Shown here: piece by piece, positions 1 through 12,440 of the stretch | Numbering within the stretch: position 1 is the first letter of the stretch | Layout of the letters: each line of letters opens with the position of its first letter | Source of the DNA: Epiperipatus broadwayi | Lineage: Eukaryota > Onychophora > Udeonychophora > Euonychophora > Peripatidae | Reading direction: 5' to 3' | Assembly (NCBI GenBank): GCA_028023455.1 | Contig: JAQFVV010012434.1 | Location: 5,112,264 to 5,176,263, forward strand | Length of the DNA stretch: 64,000 nt | The notes under the pieces: generated by a model | What the model was told of the DNA's origin: nothing | What the model saw: only the letters and a program-made list of their open reading frames with translations | Database searches by the model: none | Position numbers and translations under genes: made by a program

Positions 1-537
1 AATTCAGGTTCGCTTCTATTAAAACCAAGATACAAGAGAGCTAGTTTAATCTGTTTAGTTCTATTTACAATTTTTTTTTTATTGACATCAGAAAAACTAT
101 AGCAGTGCTTCATATTAACTCTTTGGTCAACTTCATCCAGTGTCTTATTAGATAAAATAATGACAAATAAAAAAAATATTTTATAATTTCTACATGTAAC
201 ATACAATACTTACATTTTAAAATACAAATAGTATCATTTCACTCCAACATAAAACTAAGAAATTAAAATTACATTCTTTTTTACTACAATGGAAATATAC
301 TTTTTACACAATTTTCAACCCAATATTACACCAATAAAATAAATATACTTGAGACATTAAATATTTAGCTATATTATTTATAACTTACTATTATGAATGC
401 AGTAACAAAAATACACATAATAAAAAAAAAAGTAATAATTTTATCAAGACTATAAACTTTATTTTTAAAATGAGTCAATTCAATTCACAATTTTTACAAG
501 CTACAATTAATAATAAACATTTATTTTCCAATATTAT
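1..537. other. AT-rich DNA, no gene seen
   Basis: Short A/T runs and scattered stops in every frame; the only open frames (about 65 codons, overlapping on both strands near 470-670) are low-complexity and look like chance. Confidence 0.6.
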
Positions 538-690
538 TGTTGTCATAGCAACATATTTCAATGCTTGCCAGGTTAATATATTCACTATTAAAATCAAACC
601 AATTTTTTTTTTACAATTGACATTACACCACATATTGAAATTTATTTCAAATTTCAGTAGGTACAATATATAATATATTTGAAAGACCTC
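538..690 (+). repeat. Dispersed repeat family X, copy 1
   Basis: Begins near TTGTCATAGCAAC and ends near a CAGTAGG-type motif followed by ACAATATATA. A diverged relative with the same landmarks in the same order and spacing lies at 24226-24362. The start and end are where I see the similarity fade. The type of element is unknown: I see neither terminal inverted repeats nor coding capacity. Confidence 0.45.
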
Positions 691-963
691 ATAACTATAT
701 TGTTTCAGCTACACTCTCTCTTTAAATAAAGATTAGCCTAAATTTTTATAGCCTATTGGAAAGGAAATTCTATGGTGTCTTTCAAATAATTTATATATAT
801 TTTAGCTAGCATTATTCATTGTATCTATTTTATATAGATATATTGGGGATCATTTGTTTTTTCCACATGTCTCTGGTCATATGTTTCACATAAATGTGAT
901 AAATTAGAGGTGTAATATATATGTGTGTGTATAGTATGAATATATGTGCTTATAAATATATAC

Positions 964-999
<36 letters not shown>

Positions 1000-1537
1000 T
1001 AGTATGAATTTAAAGTATATCTATAATAAAAAAGTGCATTATGTGCTTAAAATTTCATTATGAGTTATATATGTCTTACTCACTTGAAAAAAGTGTATTG
1101 GGTGTTTCAAAAAAATGCATTCAATGTGTATGTGAGAGAGGTGTGATCTAATTTCTGGGCTAATGGATGATTGTGATATGATTGAGCCAAGGTGAAAAAT
1201 GCACTAAGACAAAAATAATTATTGAAAATATACATAACATTATATGGGAAAGATTTGTTTCTTGTGAAAAATATTTAGAAAGTTGTGATCTTTCAGTTTT
1301 TTTATATCTAAAGAATGTTTGTTTGGTAAATTTTATAACATATATATAGTATTTGAGCTAAAAGTATTTACATTTTTGTAAATCAGATAAAATTATTATT
1401 ATTAGATGGTATTATTTCAATTTTCAATTGCCACTTTTAATTAGTTGTTTGCCTAATTACATAATAATTGAAGTTTATCTAGATAAATACATAAAAATTT
1501 CTGTACATATATAAATATTTTTTGTGTTATCATAAAT
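691..1537. other. AT-rich DNA with a TG/TA microsatellite
   Basis: No coding or RNA feature recognised. The only structured part is the TA/TG tract near 955-1000. Confidence 0.55.
955..1000. repeat. (TA)n(TG)n microsatellite
   Basis: Alternating TA followed by an uninterrupted TG run, read directly from the sequence. Confidence 0.9.
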
Positions 1538-1790
1538 CATGTTTTTGAGAGGAACTATATTTAATAAACTAAAATTAAATTAAATTACCTATGTTTTGAT
1601 AAGAAAGCACTTGTCCTCAACTGGGTGGAAAAAACCCCAGATATAATCATATGGTTGTAGCAAAGACAACCACCTTATTATTTCTGGGTTTTTTTTACTC
1701 AGTTGAGGGTAAAGGAAATCTCTTAATGTCAATATATTTGCTTTAATTTTATTTTATTAAACATGGTTGCTCCCAAAAACATAATTTATA
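1538..1790. repeat. Fold-back (inverted-repeat) element
   Basis: Two arms of roughly 110 bp read as imperfect reverse complements. The left arm (about 1538-1647) contains CTCAACTGGGTGGAAAAAAC; the right arm (about 1680-1790) contains the matching TACTCAGTTGAGGG. The AT-rich outer parts (ATGTTTTTGAGAGG against the reverse complement of CTCCCAAAAACAT) also match. A short centre of about 35 bp separates them. No transposase is present, so this is a MITE-like or fold-back element; its family is unknown. Confidence 0.7.
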
Positions 1791-3126
1791 AAACATCTTT
1801 TGACCATAAAAACAATCATTTCAACATATATATATAATTAGATTTTCAGTTTCAGAACAATATATAAATGAGTAACTAGACTAATTTAAAATTGATAAAA
1901 AAATTAAATAGAATAACATATTGTCATCTGATCTGTTGAACTTGTATTCTGATTATCTTTAATAAATGGAGCTTAGTCAGACGAAAATAAGTAGCAATCA
2001 GAATTGGTAGAAAAAACTTATTTGGATGGTGACACCAACATTTATAGTAAAAAATGAAGACCTACTCAAAGTTATTAAAATAGAGTAAAAGGTGTTTGTG
2101 TGAATGTTCATAATGATGGTAAATGTACTCGATAAAGAAGCAATATTTATTACCAAAAAAAAAAAATTAAATGAAAACAATAGCTTGCAAACTAGAACAA
2201 CTCTTTCTACTAATATTTTAATTGAACTCATTATTATGCTTAACAACAATATTCTTTTAATACAATAGAATTCTTCTAACAGTATAAAAACATGTCTAAG
2301 AATTCACCACTTTCACCTTTGATTAACATTTCATGAAAAAAACTTAAAATTGCAACTATTATATTACAAATATTTTGGAGAATAACTCATATTCTTCAAG
2401 TAAATGATAATATAAATTGAATTCTTCCTGGAAAAATCTAAACTATTCTTTGTGAACAACTAATGTGCACTAAGAAATAATAAAAATATACACCCAATTA
2501 TGTCAGAAATATAAAAAATGCAATTATACTATCACCATGAAATGGACAAAAAAAGTTTTTCAGAAGCCATAACTTGGAAGAGAAAAAACTTTTATAAAGA
2601 ATGCTTATTCATAATCTATCATTTAATAAAACCCTTAAAAAAATGAAATTTCAAAAGAATATCTAATGATAGATACAGTAATGCATGCATACATTTTATG
2701 ATTGATAAGCAAAAGAAGAACTAATGATAGATACAGTATAGCTTTCCAAAATATACCAAAAGAAATACTAGTGAATCTGGAAATATATATATCAGTGAAA
2801 ATAGTTATTTCATCAAGGAATTATTTAAAAACACATGGCCATGATAAAAGAAGAAAAAAAACATATATTTGACATAGCAGACCATGCATTTACCAATGAA
2901 CATATGTTTAATTGAAAAAAAATGTGTGAATATTGAACAGAAAAAAATATATAAAAAGAAATAAAATTAAAGAAACTGTTCATATGACAAAACAAAAACC
3001 ATAAGACAATCAATTATAATAATTCATAATTTTTAGAAATCACTCATTAAACTTGCTTTCTGTTGGTTGCTGTCTTTGACAAAATAACTAATTAGTTAGA
3101 GTGTGTCACTATAAATTCAGTATTCA

Positions 3127-3129
<3 letters not shown>
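1791..3129. other. AT-rich DNA, no gene seen
   Basis: No convincing coding frame or RNA. A short motif (TAATGATAGATACAGTA) occurs twice, near 2665 and 2722, suggesting a small local duplication. Confidence 0.5.

Positions 3130-3211
<82 letters not shown>
3130..3211. repeat. (TA)n microsatellite, about 41 units
   Basis: Uninterrupted TA alternation, directly next to a SINE tail; this kind of array commonly varies in length. Confidence 0.95.
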
Positions 3212-3213
<2 letters not shown>

Positions 3214-3214
3214 T

Positions 3215-3375
3215 GTTTAATTCCCATGCTGGTGCTTCACTGATTAGGCTGACAACACCTGAAGAAGCAAGGAGAATAGTATCACATGAAACACTGTATT
3301 CTATACTCACCTGGATATTATTACTAACAATTGAATATATTTAGAAAAGTACAAATAAATTTTAAAATTTTAAAA
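3215..3375 (+). mobile_element. SINE 3' fragment (same family as the 29.6-kb SINE)
   Basis: The stretch containing ACACCTGAAGAAGCAAGG and then GAATAGTATCACATGAAAC, TATTACTAACAA and an A/T-rich tail follows the same order as the 3' half of the tRNA-headed SINE at 29603-29893. No tRNA-like head is visible here; the upstream side is replaced by the TA array, so this copy is 5'-truncated. Confidence 0.6.
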
Positions 3376-4629
3376 TACCATTTAACAATTGAATTAGATC
3401 ATGTTAATAGTTAAACATTTAACTAAGAGTAAAAGATGGTGGTATAGATAGATATGAAGAAGAGAAAAATCATATCATAATTTGTTGCTTATTTAATGAA
3501 GAAATACAATGTGTTAAAAAGTGGTTTGTTTGTTTTTTTTTTGCTTTCTTTAAACAATCATTAATAATGAAAGATTTAACAGCAATAAAAAACTTGCAAA
3601 TATTTTTTTGGTATAAGAGCATAATTATAAAAACATGCATCAAAATTAATTGTAGATGTAAAAGATAGCACTGGAAAAGGTAGACAGAACAGATATTTAT
3701 ATATTTGAACTACAGAACTGTCATAGAATTAATCCCATTAATAAGGATCTAAACTATGTCTATTATTTGATTGCTTAACTAAAAATCATAAATCCAGTTT
3801 ATGATAAATTCAAAAACCAAATTCTATACTAAACAATTTTAATTATCCATAAAAAAATAATTCTCTTTAATCTAATCTCCTTTATCAGTGTTGAAAATTT
3901 TCAAGTAAAATAAAAATATATAGTTGTGAAGTAAAAACAAAATATATATATATACTTAGTCTAAAAACATATCATTTTATAATATCTGCTCATTTAGTTT
4001 GGCATCGCTTCTCAATGATAAAACAGAAATTGTATACTGTACATGAAAATACATATAAGTTTAAAAGTAATAGCCTAAGTACCAATGTAAAAAAGTGTGC
4101 TTTTATAGATAAATATATGTTAAATGATAAATTATACAAAACGATATGGAGTCCTTCCAAAAAAAGAATAAGAAAATTTAACACTCTATTTTTTTTTTCT
4201 GTTAAAAAATTTATCTTTGAAATGCATACCAATGCACACATATAAAGACATACATGCACAAATATATATGTATATTTATTCTCAACAATTGAAAAAATGA
4301 CTTTGGTATAGATTTATTAACATTTTAAAAAATTTTCAAGTCCATATCAGACAAATTGTATCAAATCTGCTTTAAAATATGTAACTTAAATTATTAGTTA
4401 CTTAGATGACATTTAGATAGCTAAAAATTGTGCAAACCAAATTAAGTCTTTTTTCAGTAATCAATTTATTTATCTACTTCTTACTAGATGGCCTAAAAAG
4501 TCTTAGGTAATAGTACTTAATTAAATGAATGTGTTTTTTTTTTTTTTTTATAATTATTACAAGCAATGAATACGAAGAAAAAAAATATGTCCGCTATACA
4601 GCACAACATCTATGTGTGATGCACTGGGT
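3376..4629. other. AT-rich DNA, no gene seen
   Basis: Two overlapping open frames of 76-89 codons on opposite strands (about 3990-4259) have low-complexity composition and no recognisable motif; I treat them as chance. Confidence 0.5.
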
Positions 4630-5805
4630 TTATGATTAAGGTGACCAAACACTTCATTTTGAATGTGACAGATCCATTTTAAAGTAGTATGTCCCAATGA
4701 ATTACATAAGAATTGGCATCTGTTCTCTTTTTAACAGGCAATTAAATTTTGCATTTTTTTTTTTTAATGGTTTTCGAAATGCTTGTAGCAGATGAGATAA
4801 CTTGTCACTTTCTGTGAACTGGCTTACAAAGTATAAAGTTCTTTTTTTAACCAATCAACACACACTAGTTTTTATGTCTCAATAAAGTATCAAATAAAAA
4901 AATAATTTATTAATATAAACCTAATTAATTCATTCCAAAGAGAGAGTGCACATATCTTTTTATTAAAAAAAAAAAGTTTCTGAGAGTAGTGTGAAGTACA
5001 ATAAATATAGAAGTGAGTTTAGAAATTGAAATACTAGAAAATTATAATATAAAAATTGAAGTGAAAAAATATATAAATAATTTTATGACACTTGTGAATA
5101 TCTCAGTCAGACTAGTCATTAGGAAGAATTAAAAGATAGAATGATATTCATTAAAATTTAAAATGAAGTGGAAGAAACCATAAAATATATAGGAAAAAAA
5201 CATTCTTTTAATATAAATAATGATGGAAAATTATTTTTTGAATTTATTCTAATCAAAAAGTAAAGGAGTGGATTAAAAAAACCTGCAATTGAAACTATAT
5301 TGGATAGAAATTTTAAAATATTTCAAAAATAATAATTTAGAACATTAAAAAATGATAAAAGATAATTAAATATGTTCTATGAAGCCAGGAACAAATGCAT
5401 TGGTGGAAAAAGTATTTTCATTAATTAATAGAATATGGGTTTCAGTGAAAAAAACAAGTATCAATAGCAACCTAGCAACAAAAATTAATATTGAAATGGA
5501 TTGTCTGAAATTTTACAATTTTCTTAAAAGTCAAGAAGACATTAAAACAAATTTTGTCAATTAAAAAAATATCAATAAATTGTTTTCATTTTTTTGTTTG
5601 TTAGATACTTATTACATTAAAAGAGCTTTTTTCTGCTTTTTATATTATATCATTGTCACTAGCATTTTTTAGTTTATTTGATGTAAAATATATTATTAAT
5701 AAACACTGATTGTGCCTGTTTTTGTGTTATAAAAATTCATTTTAAGTGCCATTTTGAATTCATAAATGTTCCATTTTGGATTCAAATATTGATGGTCATT
5801 ATATT
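4630..5805 (+). mobile_element. hAT-type DNA transposon relic
   Basis: The left end carries GGTGACCAAACACTTCATTT and the right end, read on the other strand, carries AATGACCATCAATATTTGAA. Both share TGACCA followed by a repeated CCATTTT/CATTTTGAAT pattern. Between them, close to the right end, lies a recognisable hAT transposase C-terminus (5379-5564). At about 1.2 kb the element is far shorter than an autonomous hAT (usually 2.5-4 kb), so most of the transposase is deleted. Exact ends and the 8-bp target duplication cannot be fixed by eye. Confidence 0.5.
5379..5564 (+). pseudogene. hAT transposase C-terminal dimerisation fragment
   Basis: A 61-codon open stretch contains GTNALVEKVFSLINRIW followed by a run ending in FYNFLKSQEDIKTNF. 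This resembles the conserved hAT C-terminal dimerisation region, where a small residue is followed by VER-F-S-x-M-N-x-I-W and then a basic segment. Known hAT transposases are about 500-700 residues and keep DDE residues and a BED zinc finger upstream; neither is visible here because the preceding sequence is full of stops. The first methionine is not a credible start; it is only the first ATG in the surviving frame. I infer a dead fragment of a transposase of the kind related to ZBED/SCAND3-like domesticated genes. Confidence 0.6.
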
Positions 5806-8800
5806 TATATGATTTACCTTTGTTTTAAAAATTTTCTGAATAGTGTTTAAGATTAAAAAAAGATGTGTTTTTTTTTTTTTTTTTGTCAAATGAATTAATA
5901 ATTGTTTATAAATACTATTTGACTTTTTGGATAACTAGTTGTATTATAAATAAATTTAATAAAATGTATATTTTACAGAAAAATCAAATTATATAACAAT
6001 ATTAGCTTTTAAAAACTATTATAGTCTGAGATATGAAATCCATCATTAATATTAAATTAAATTTTCAAATTTTTTTTTACTCAAAAACAACTTTTCAAAA
6101 GCATTGAAAATGTAAAACTGCCCTGCAACATGTTCAAACTGAATCAGACAGTTACTTAGAGAACTTTTCAAATATTTTTGGGCATTTAATTTATATATCT
6201 TAATAAATTTGTTTATATTAAATTACAAGTGTTATTTTTTCCAAATGTGAAAGTCCAAAAATATTTGAGATGTAATATATGCTATAGCATTTGAAGTGAT
6301 GTATCACAAGAGATTTATCTTTTTTAATGTTTTTGGTAATGGTTGATTTGAAGTAAAAAATGGTTGATTTAAATTAACCTTAATAGTTTGGTGTGTCTGT
6401 CTTTAAAAAGTTGTTCAAAGTTCATATGTAGAATATTGAATTTGTTATGGGTAAAATTTTGATATATTTAATATTTATAATTAATTTAAAATTGTATTTG
6501 ATATTTATGAAATTTAATGTTTATAACATGATTATTAAAGTTTACTTTGTCACTTATGTTAATGGCTTGTACTACATTAGATGAAATCTATGATAAAAGT
6601 TTATATATTTGAATTTTATTATTAAAAGTTTTTCTATTTTATAAGATTAAAAAACTGCAAACAAATTATCTTCTGCCTTTGATACTATCAATCCAGCCTG
6701 CTTTATTCTACTACAAAATCATCTGTATAAATTTGAATAGTTTTATACTACAGTCCTCTATCTGTTGGAAGCTTTGCTTTGCATTTACATCTGTCATCTA
6801 TCTTTTATTGTTATTACATTATCAAGTTAATGATTTGAAATATTTTAACATTCTAGAATTTTGAATGCAAGCACATCTGCTACAGATATATAAGCATGAT
6901 TTCTGGAACAATAATTGCATATTTTAGTAATGTTATAAAAAAACTCAGGCATATTTAACATTTTTGACAACTGGATAGTGTAGCATGACTACTAAGTTTA
7001 CATTTAATCTGCATTTGAAATAAGCCTTCTCAAATCATGAGGTTTTTTTTTAATTTATCTGTGTTCACATAAATAATCAATGGATATCCAACATTAGTGC
7101 CAAACAATTTTTAGACTAACTTCTGTTTATTGAAAATATGCCTATGACTATTATCTGGTATCCATTGATTGCTTATGGTTAGATAAATAGATCTAGATAA
7201 GAGTAAAAGGAGTTGAAATGGTGATTTCAAATGCAGAATGAATGAACAACCAATTACAAACTATCATAAATGATGACTGAGATTTGCAAAACATAGTACA
7301 TTATTAATTAGTTATTCCACTTGATTTTGAGCAAAAAACTTGCAATGAAATTAATTATGCATATGATATTTTCGCATTAAAAAATATATTGGGTAACTTG
7401 GAAAACAAAATATTATTCCGAGTGACTGATTTAATTTTAGTAATTGTTATGATAATCTCTACATTTATTATTTAGTTCTTTATTTCTAAGTATTTATTTA
7501 ACATTTTGATATATTTTATTGGCGAATTCAAAGATGGCAATCTTAATTTTTATTTTTTTCTAAACATACTTAGACATATGTTACGTGAAGGTCAAATGAA
7601 AAACACAATTTTTTTGTCTCTCTTTTAATTTTTAATTATTTTAAAGTGCTTGTTTAGTTGTTGTTGTTTTTTTTTTAAGTTTACAACTAAATTTAAATCC
7701 ACAAAGATTTGAATTTTTATTGATATTTACAAAATTAAAATATTTTTGCATAATTATATTTTAATTATTACAAAAACTGTGTATACTTTTAATCTCGACA
7801 GACCAGTTTTAAAATTTCTTAAATGTAGATCAAACAATTAATTAATCATGAAATAAATTTAACCTATTAAATAACAGTTTACAGTTTTCTTTGGTGTTTT
7901 TTTTTTTTTTTTTGTAAGAATCAAAAATATTATACAATAAAAATATTACACTGGTAGATAGATATTATTTAAACATTTTGCTACATTTATCTTATATATA
8001 TAACAGGAAATACACATTTTATAAGTTAAAACTTTTATTTCATCAAATCTTTCAAAGATATAAATACAGATATCTAAAAGATATAAAAATACTAATATGG
8101 GTTTCTGACTGACCCTGCATTCTTCAATTGATCTAGTGCTTAATTCTTCATATATCTTCATCACCATTATTTAGTATTATTAATATCATTATTTATAGAT
8201 TAAGTTGTAATAATATTTCATAACATAAAAATGCTTAATAAATATAACACAGAAAATAGTCATGTATTATTTTGATGGAGGTTATGCTAGAGAAATAAAA
8301 TTTTATAATAAAAAAGCAATAATATCTAGTTAAAATTTTTAATTTCAGAAATATACTAATAAATTTAAATGAGAAATATACATCACTTTAAAATGTTAAA
8401 ATATTTTAAATTTAATAGACTTGGACTTGAAATAACTTAATAAAAAATTGACAGAGACTTTATTAAAAACAGTCATTGTTAATAGCAGAAATCACAAAGC
8501 ACCAAGTAATTTTTTATTGATACTATCAAAATATCTGTGAAAAATAAAATAATAGAAATGACTCATATATAAGAATTGAATAGTTGGAATTTTATTAAAC
8601 GATGTAGTGAAAAGAGTTAATAATGAATAAATAAAATTTGAAATGGTAAGAAAATTATAAAAAAGAATAAGAGATTCAAATATATAAAAGAATATTATTT
8701 TATATATAAATAGTATTTTATATTTTAAATAAAAGAATAAAAAATAAAGAAAAATATTAATAATAAAATAAATTATAACTATGATATATGTGAGTGACAG

Positions 8801-9052
8801 AAGAAAATAAATGTCTCAAAAAAATATGTTTTTGATACTGATAAAATTTTTTTTTTCAGAAACAGAAAATAAAATGGCATGATTATTAAAACTATTGATG
8901 ACTTCAGGAAGTGTATGGTAAAATATTACAGCAAAAAACTGTAAAATAAATTATTTATTTTAATTGTTGCATATTATTAATGAGATGTTAGGCAAGGCAC
9001 CCAATTAAAAAAGTTATTTATTAAAATGATGGAATCTTTTTTAAAAAAAAAT
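5806..9052. other. AT-rich DNA, no gene seen
   Basis: Poly-T runs (for example near 5867-5884 and 7897-7912) and scattered A/T-rich sequence. The open frames near 6679-6864 and 7946-8167 show no family motif. No RNA gene recognised. Confidence 0.5.
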
Positions 9053-9581
9053 ACACACAGGAAAAACTCTCCATATACTAGAACTACTCAGTGCAAGCCA
9101 GAATAATCAATGGATGCAAAAAGGTTGTGCATAAAATCCCTATCTAGTGCCTATTCATCCAACATTTACAGGCTAGTTTGTAGCTTGTGGCTTTCATCAG
9201 TGAAGAGCCTTGGATCTGAGAGCACTGCATCTAGATATGAGGATCTAATGCAACCCTCCAGAATCCATCTTTTACTTTTTTATTTAACTATATAGCTTTG
9301 AAGCCACAATGAAAACATAATAATGTTTTCAATTCAAGTTCATTTGCTTAACTAGAAATGTAAAAGGGGTGCTAGAGGATTGCATTAGATTCTCAGATAT
9401 AGATACAGTGCTCTCATAACCAAGATTTCTTGCTGATGAAACCACAGCTAGAAACTAGTCTGGGAATATTGGATGAGTAGATTTTAGATAGGAATTTTAT
9501 GCACAACCCATCTTGCATCTATTGATTACTCTGGCTAGCATGAAATGACACTACTGTATGGAGAGTTTTGCCTCTGTGGTA
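9053..9581. repeat. Large imperfect inverted repeat (fold-back), arms about 205 bp
   Basis: The left arm (about 9053-9258) and right arm (about 9374-9581) are reverse complements at roughly 75-80 percent by eye. Landmarks include AAACTCTCCATA at the outer edges, GTTGTGCATAAAAT in the middle and GAGAGCACTG towards the inner edge. The loop is about 115 bp. The open frame at 9110-9295 is inside the left arm and is not a gene. It could be a fold-back transposon or two SINE-like copies inserted head to head; I do not recognise the family. Confidence 0.75.
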
Positions 9582-9599
9582 ACAGTTTGTGTAAGCAAT

Positions 9600-10060
9600 A
9601 AGAATGGTGATCATGTAATGTTTAATATTTTAAAAAATAGTTATTTTTTAAAGAAATTGTGATGAAATAAGAAAATCTTGGCAAAATTGTAAACAAGATA
9701 TTAAATGATATAGATTTATCAAGAGACTGCAAGAATAGCAAGAGATATATTAATATTTTAAAAAGATGAGAATATGAAAGATATTAGGAGTTAAAATCTA
9801 CCTTTTTTAAAAAAAATTATATTTAAGATAGAGTCAGGACACGTGATAATGATATTTAAAAAAAGTGAAAAAAAAGGTATTAGGAATTATAGATCTATCA
9901 GGGTTCAATAAATTATATTTAAAATATTTATTAAGACTATTACAGAATTGTCTAAAAAAAATTAGGCTGAAGTCATCAGAAAAAAATAAGTTGAATTCAA
10001 AAATAATTGTAATATAATAGATTTATATGAATATTTTAAAAGAATGTAAATAAATTGACA
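9600..10060 (+). pseudogene. RTE-like LINE reverse transcriptase fragment
   Basis: Reading + strand frames through several stops gives IFKKSEKKGIRNYRSI followed by IIFKIFIKTITELSKK. This corresponds to the N-terminal RT motif of RTE/CR1-type LINEs (P-I-F-K-K-G-D ... N-Y-R-G-I-S-L ... K-I-x-x-K-I). A lysine/tryptophan-rich segment just upstream also suits the region before the RT. Only the start of the RT is identifiable; the rest has decayed. There are multiple in-frame stops and no intact frame, so this is a fossil. The clade call rests on one short motif. Confidence 0.45.
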
Positions 10061-10299
10061 AAAAATTGAAAATTTTGCCTTAAATTTGTACATAACAAAA
10101 ACTTATGTGATTCTTTAAGTATTTTTGGTATGATTTAAGTTTGAAACTTTACATTGTAAGCCTAATATATGGTCCAATTTAATTATTTTGCCAAATAATT
10201 AGGAAAGTCAAAAGAAATTAAAAATAAATTGAGAAATTTATTTATTTAGTTAGTTTATTTATTTTTTTTGACAGCATAACTATTAACCAATATTATAAA

Positions 10300-12440
10300 G
10301 GAATCTGTAAAGATTTCAACCAGAAAATAAAATTACCAATGACTTTATTAAAACCTTCAATTCTGTCATTATAACCATAGATTCCTCAGACAATTATATG
10401 TTTCATAGATTGCTTGCCCACATTTACATAGATCAGAGATTGATAAATTTCATTTAAGTAGCAGTTGAATGTAATGACCATAGATTGTCCTGAATCTGTT
10501 GTTGAGACTTGAATTGCTTCTAGGAAAAATCCAATCCATTTTATTGTTAATCAGGAAAAAGAAATTCATTTACAACATCATAAGAATTCTATTTTTTACA
10601 TAATAATTTTTTGATTGTAGATTCTTGATTTAACATCAAAAAGGGGATTTTGATTTGATACCAGTTTTAGGTGATGAATCTCTATCTTGAGTCATTGGCA
10701 AATTTGATCTGCTTAAGAGCTTTTTATACATTTATTGTGAAATAATTTTTCTTCTAATAACTGGTGGGAGAATATGTGAAAGAATAAGAAGCCACTGTGA
10801 AAAAATAAATTTGAGTATATTTTAATGTTACTTGTGATAATATTTAATTGAGTATCCAGAAGATTAGTATGCAAACATTTTCTCCAAGCAACAGCACAGA
10901 ATTCACAAGCATAATGTGCAAAAAAGCATCACAATCCTATTTAGTCTCTAAGGAAGTTATTGCTATAAATTAATTTTGATCTAATCTTATTTAAATAAAG
11001 AAAATAAGTTATAATACAATCTAATATTATTCCTATAAAGCATGGGATAGGATTATATTTTGCCTGTTATTAAAAAGTTTCTAGTCAAATTATGAGATGA
11101 TTTTCTGTTGTTTAGATAAAAATTTGAGGGTGCTGTTTTCATTGAATTAGAAATAAAACCCCGGTCTTTGAAAAAGATTTCCAATCTTTTCATATTCTTA
11201 TTAAGAGATCTCAGGAAAGAATATCTACTGGGAAGTCAAAGCACTATCATCAGCATAAATAAATTTCCTGAATTCTATTTTGGGAAGATCATTGATAAAT
11301 ATATTTAATAAAGTAGTGAGAAATCTCAATTCTGAGGAAGATCATTCTGTAAAATTTTGTATCTATTATAATTCACAAATCATGTCACTTAATTTTTTTT
11401 ATTCAATAGTATTTTTTTATAAATAAAAAAAAACGATTTTTTTTTAAATTTATTTAAAAAACCTTTTTTAATATAAATTCATAAAGATATGATTTTTCAA
11501 AGTAGCTTCTTTCTGACCTAAATCCAGTTTGCCTTTTAGGTAGATAGCTCTCAACTGTTAGCAAAATCCTTGTTAATATGATTCTTTAAAAAAACTTACA
11601 GGGAACAAACAGTGATAATATTGAGTAATAATTTTTGGGAGTATCAAATTTTTGGAATAATTTCTATACAAATAATATTACTGAATAGTTGTGTTCTGCT
11701 TTGACTTTAGATCCTAAATAGTGTAGAAACTCTGTAACTCTGAAAGTATCTGTCTTTTCCTGTACTCTTTTCTGATTTAAAACAATCAAGGGCAATTCCA
11801 AGTTCATCAACATCTACAGATTTTATCAAATTGAAATCAATGAAATATTCTGAAAAAAGTTTGCAGTTTTGCTCTAACCATTTTATTCAATTAATCTTGG
11901 ATTTAGAAGGCTTACATATAATATTGTAAATATAATAGTAGTTTTTAAAGTTATTTTTGTATCTAATTAAGCTTTTGTGAAAATGATCAGGCCTTATAAC
12001 TAGATCCTGTAATGTTTTTCTCCTTTATGGTCTTTCTTCTCTTTTCTGGCATTATCCAGTGATTTTACAAGTTTGTCAGCAATTTTGGGATTATTGGTAG
12101 ACAGAAATTGACTATAAAACAATGCAGTATTGGTTTTGTTCCAACCTAGAGTGAATTTCTTTTGATATCCATGAGGAATAATTTTTCTGAAATCTATTAT
12201 GAATTTGTTAGATTTATAGTATTATGATATTTAACAAACTCATAAAAACAGTTTCTAGGAAGTCCATCCCACATGGATGTCACAAACAATTTATTCTAGA
12301 TTGGAATAAAAGTAATAATGATATTTATGGCCAATTTTTGTCTGTCAATAATTCAGAAATTACTAATAAAGTTGTCTGAATAATTGCAAATAATGAGGTT
12401 GGTTTTTAAAATAATGCTTAGAACTGAGAAAATATTACCA
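10300..12440 (-). pseudogene. Jockey/CR1-like LINE relic (RT and C-terminal cysteine motif)
   Basis: Minus-strand translation, allowing frame changes and stops, gives motifs in the correct order for a non-LTR ORF2. The endonuclease-RT linker is near 12123-12168 (KFTLGWNKTNTALF, then an IADKLVKSLDNARK-type segment). A pre-RT segment near 11790-11830 reads VDVDELGIALDCF. The fingers are near 11500-11560 (YLPKRQTGFRSERS). The catalytic palm is at about 11247-11300 (NIFINDLP, then FIYADDSAL with the YADD motif), and a C-terminal cysteine motif is near 10392-10438 (LCKCGQAIYETYNC). Such ORF2 proteins copy their own RNA at a nicked target. Many stops and frame shifts show it is long dead. The endonuclease itself is not convincingly visible. 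Confidence 0.7.

Noticed and set aside
3092-3310. Minus-strand frame with a long IY repeat
   Set aside because: Translation of the TA microsatellite.
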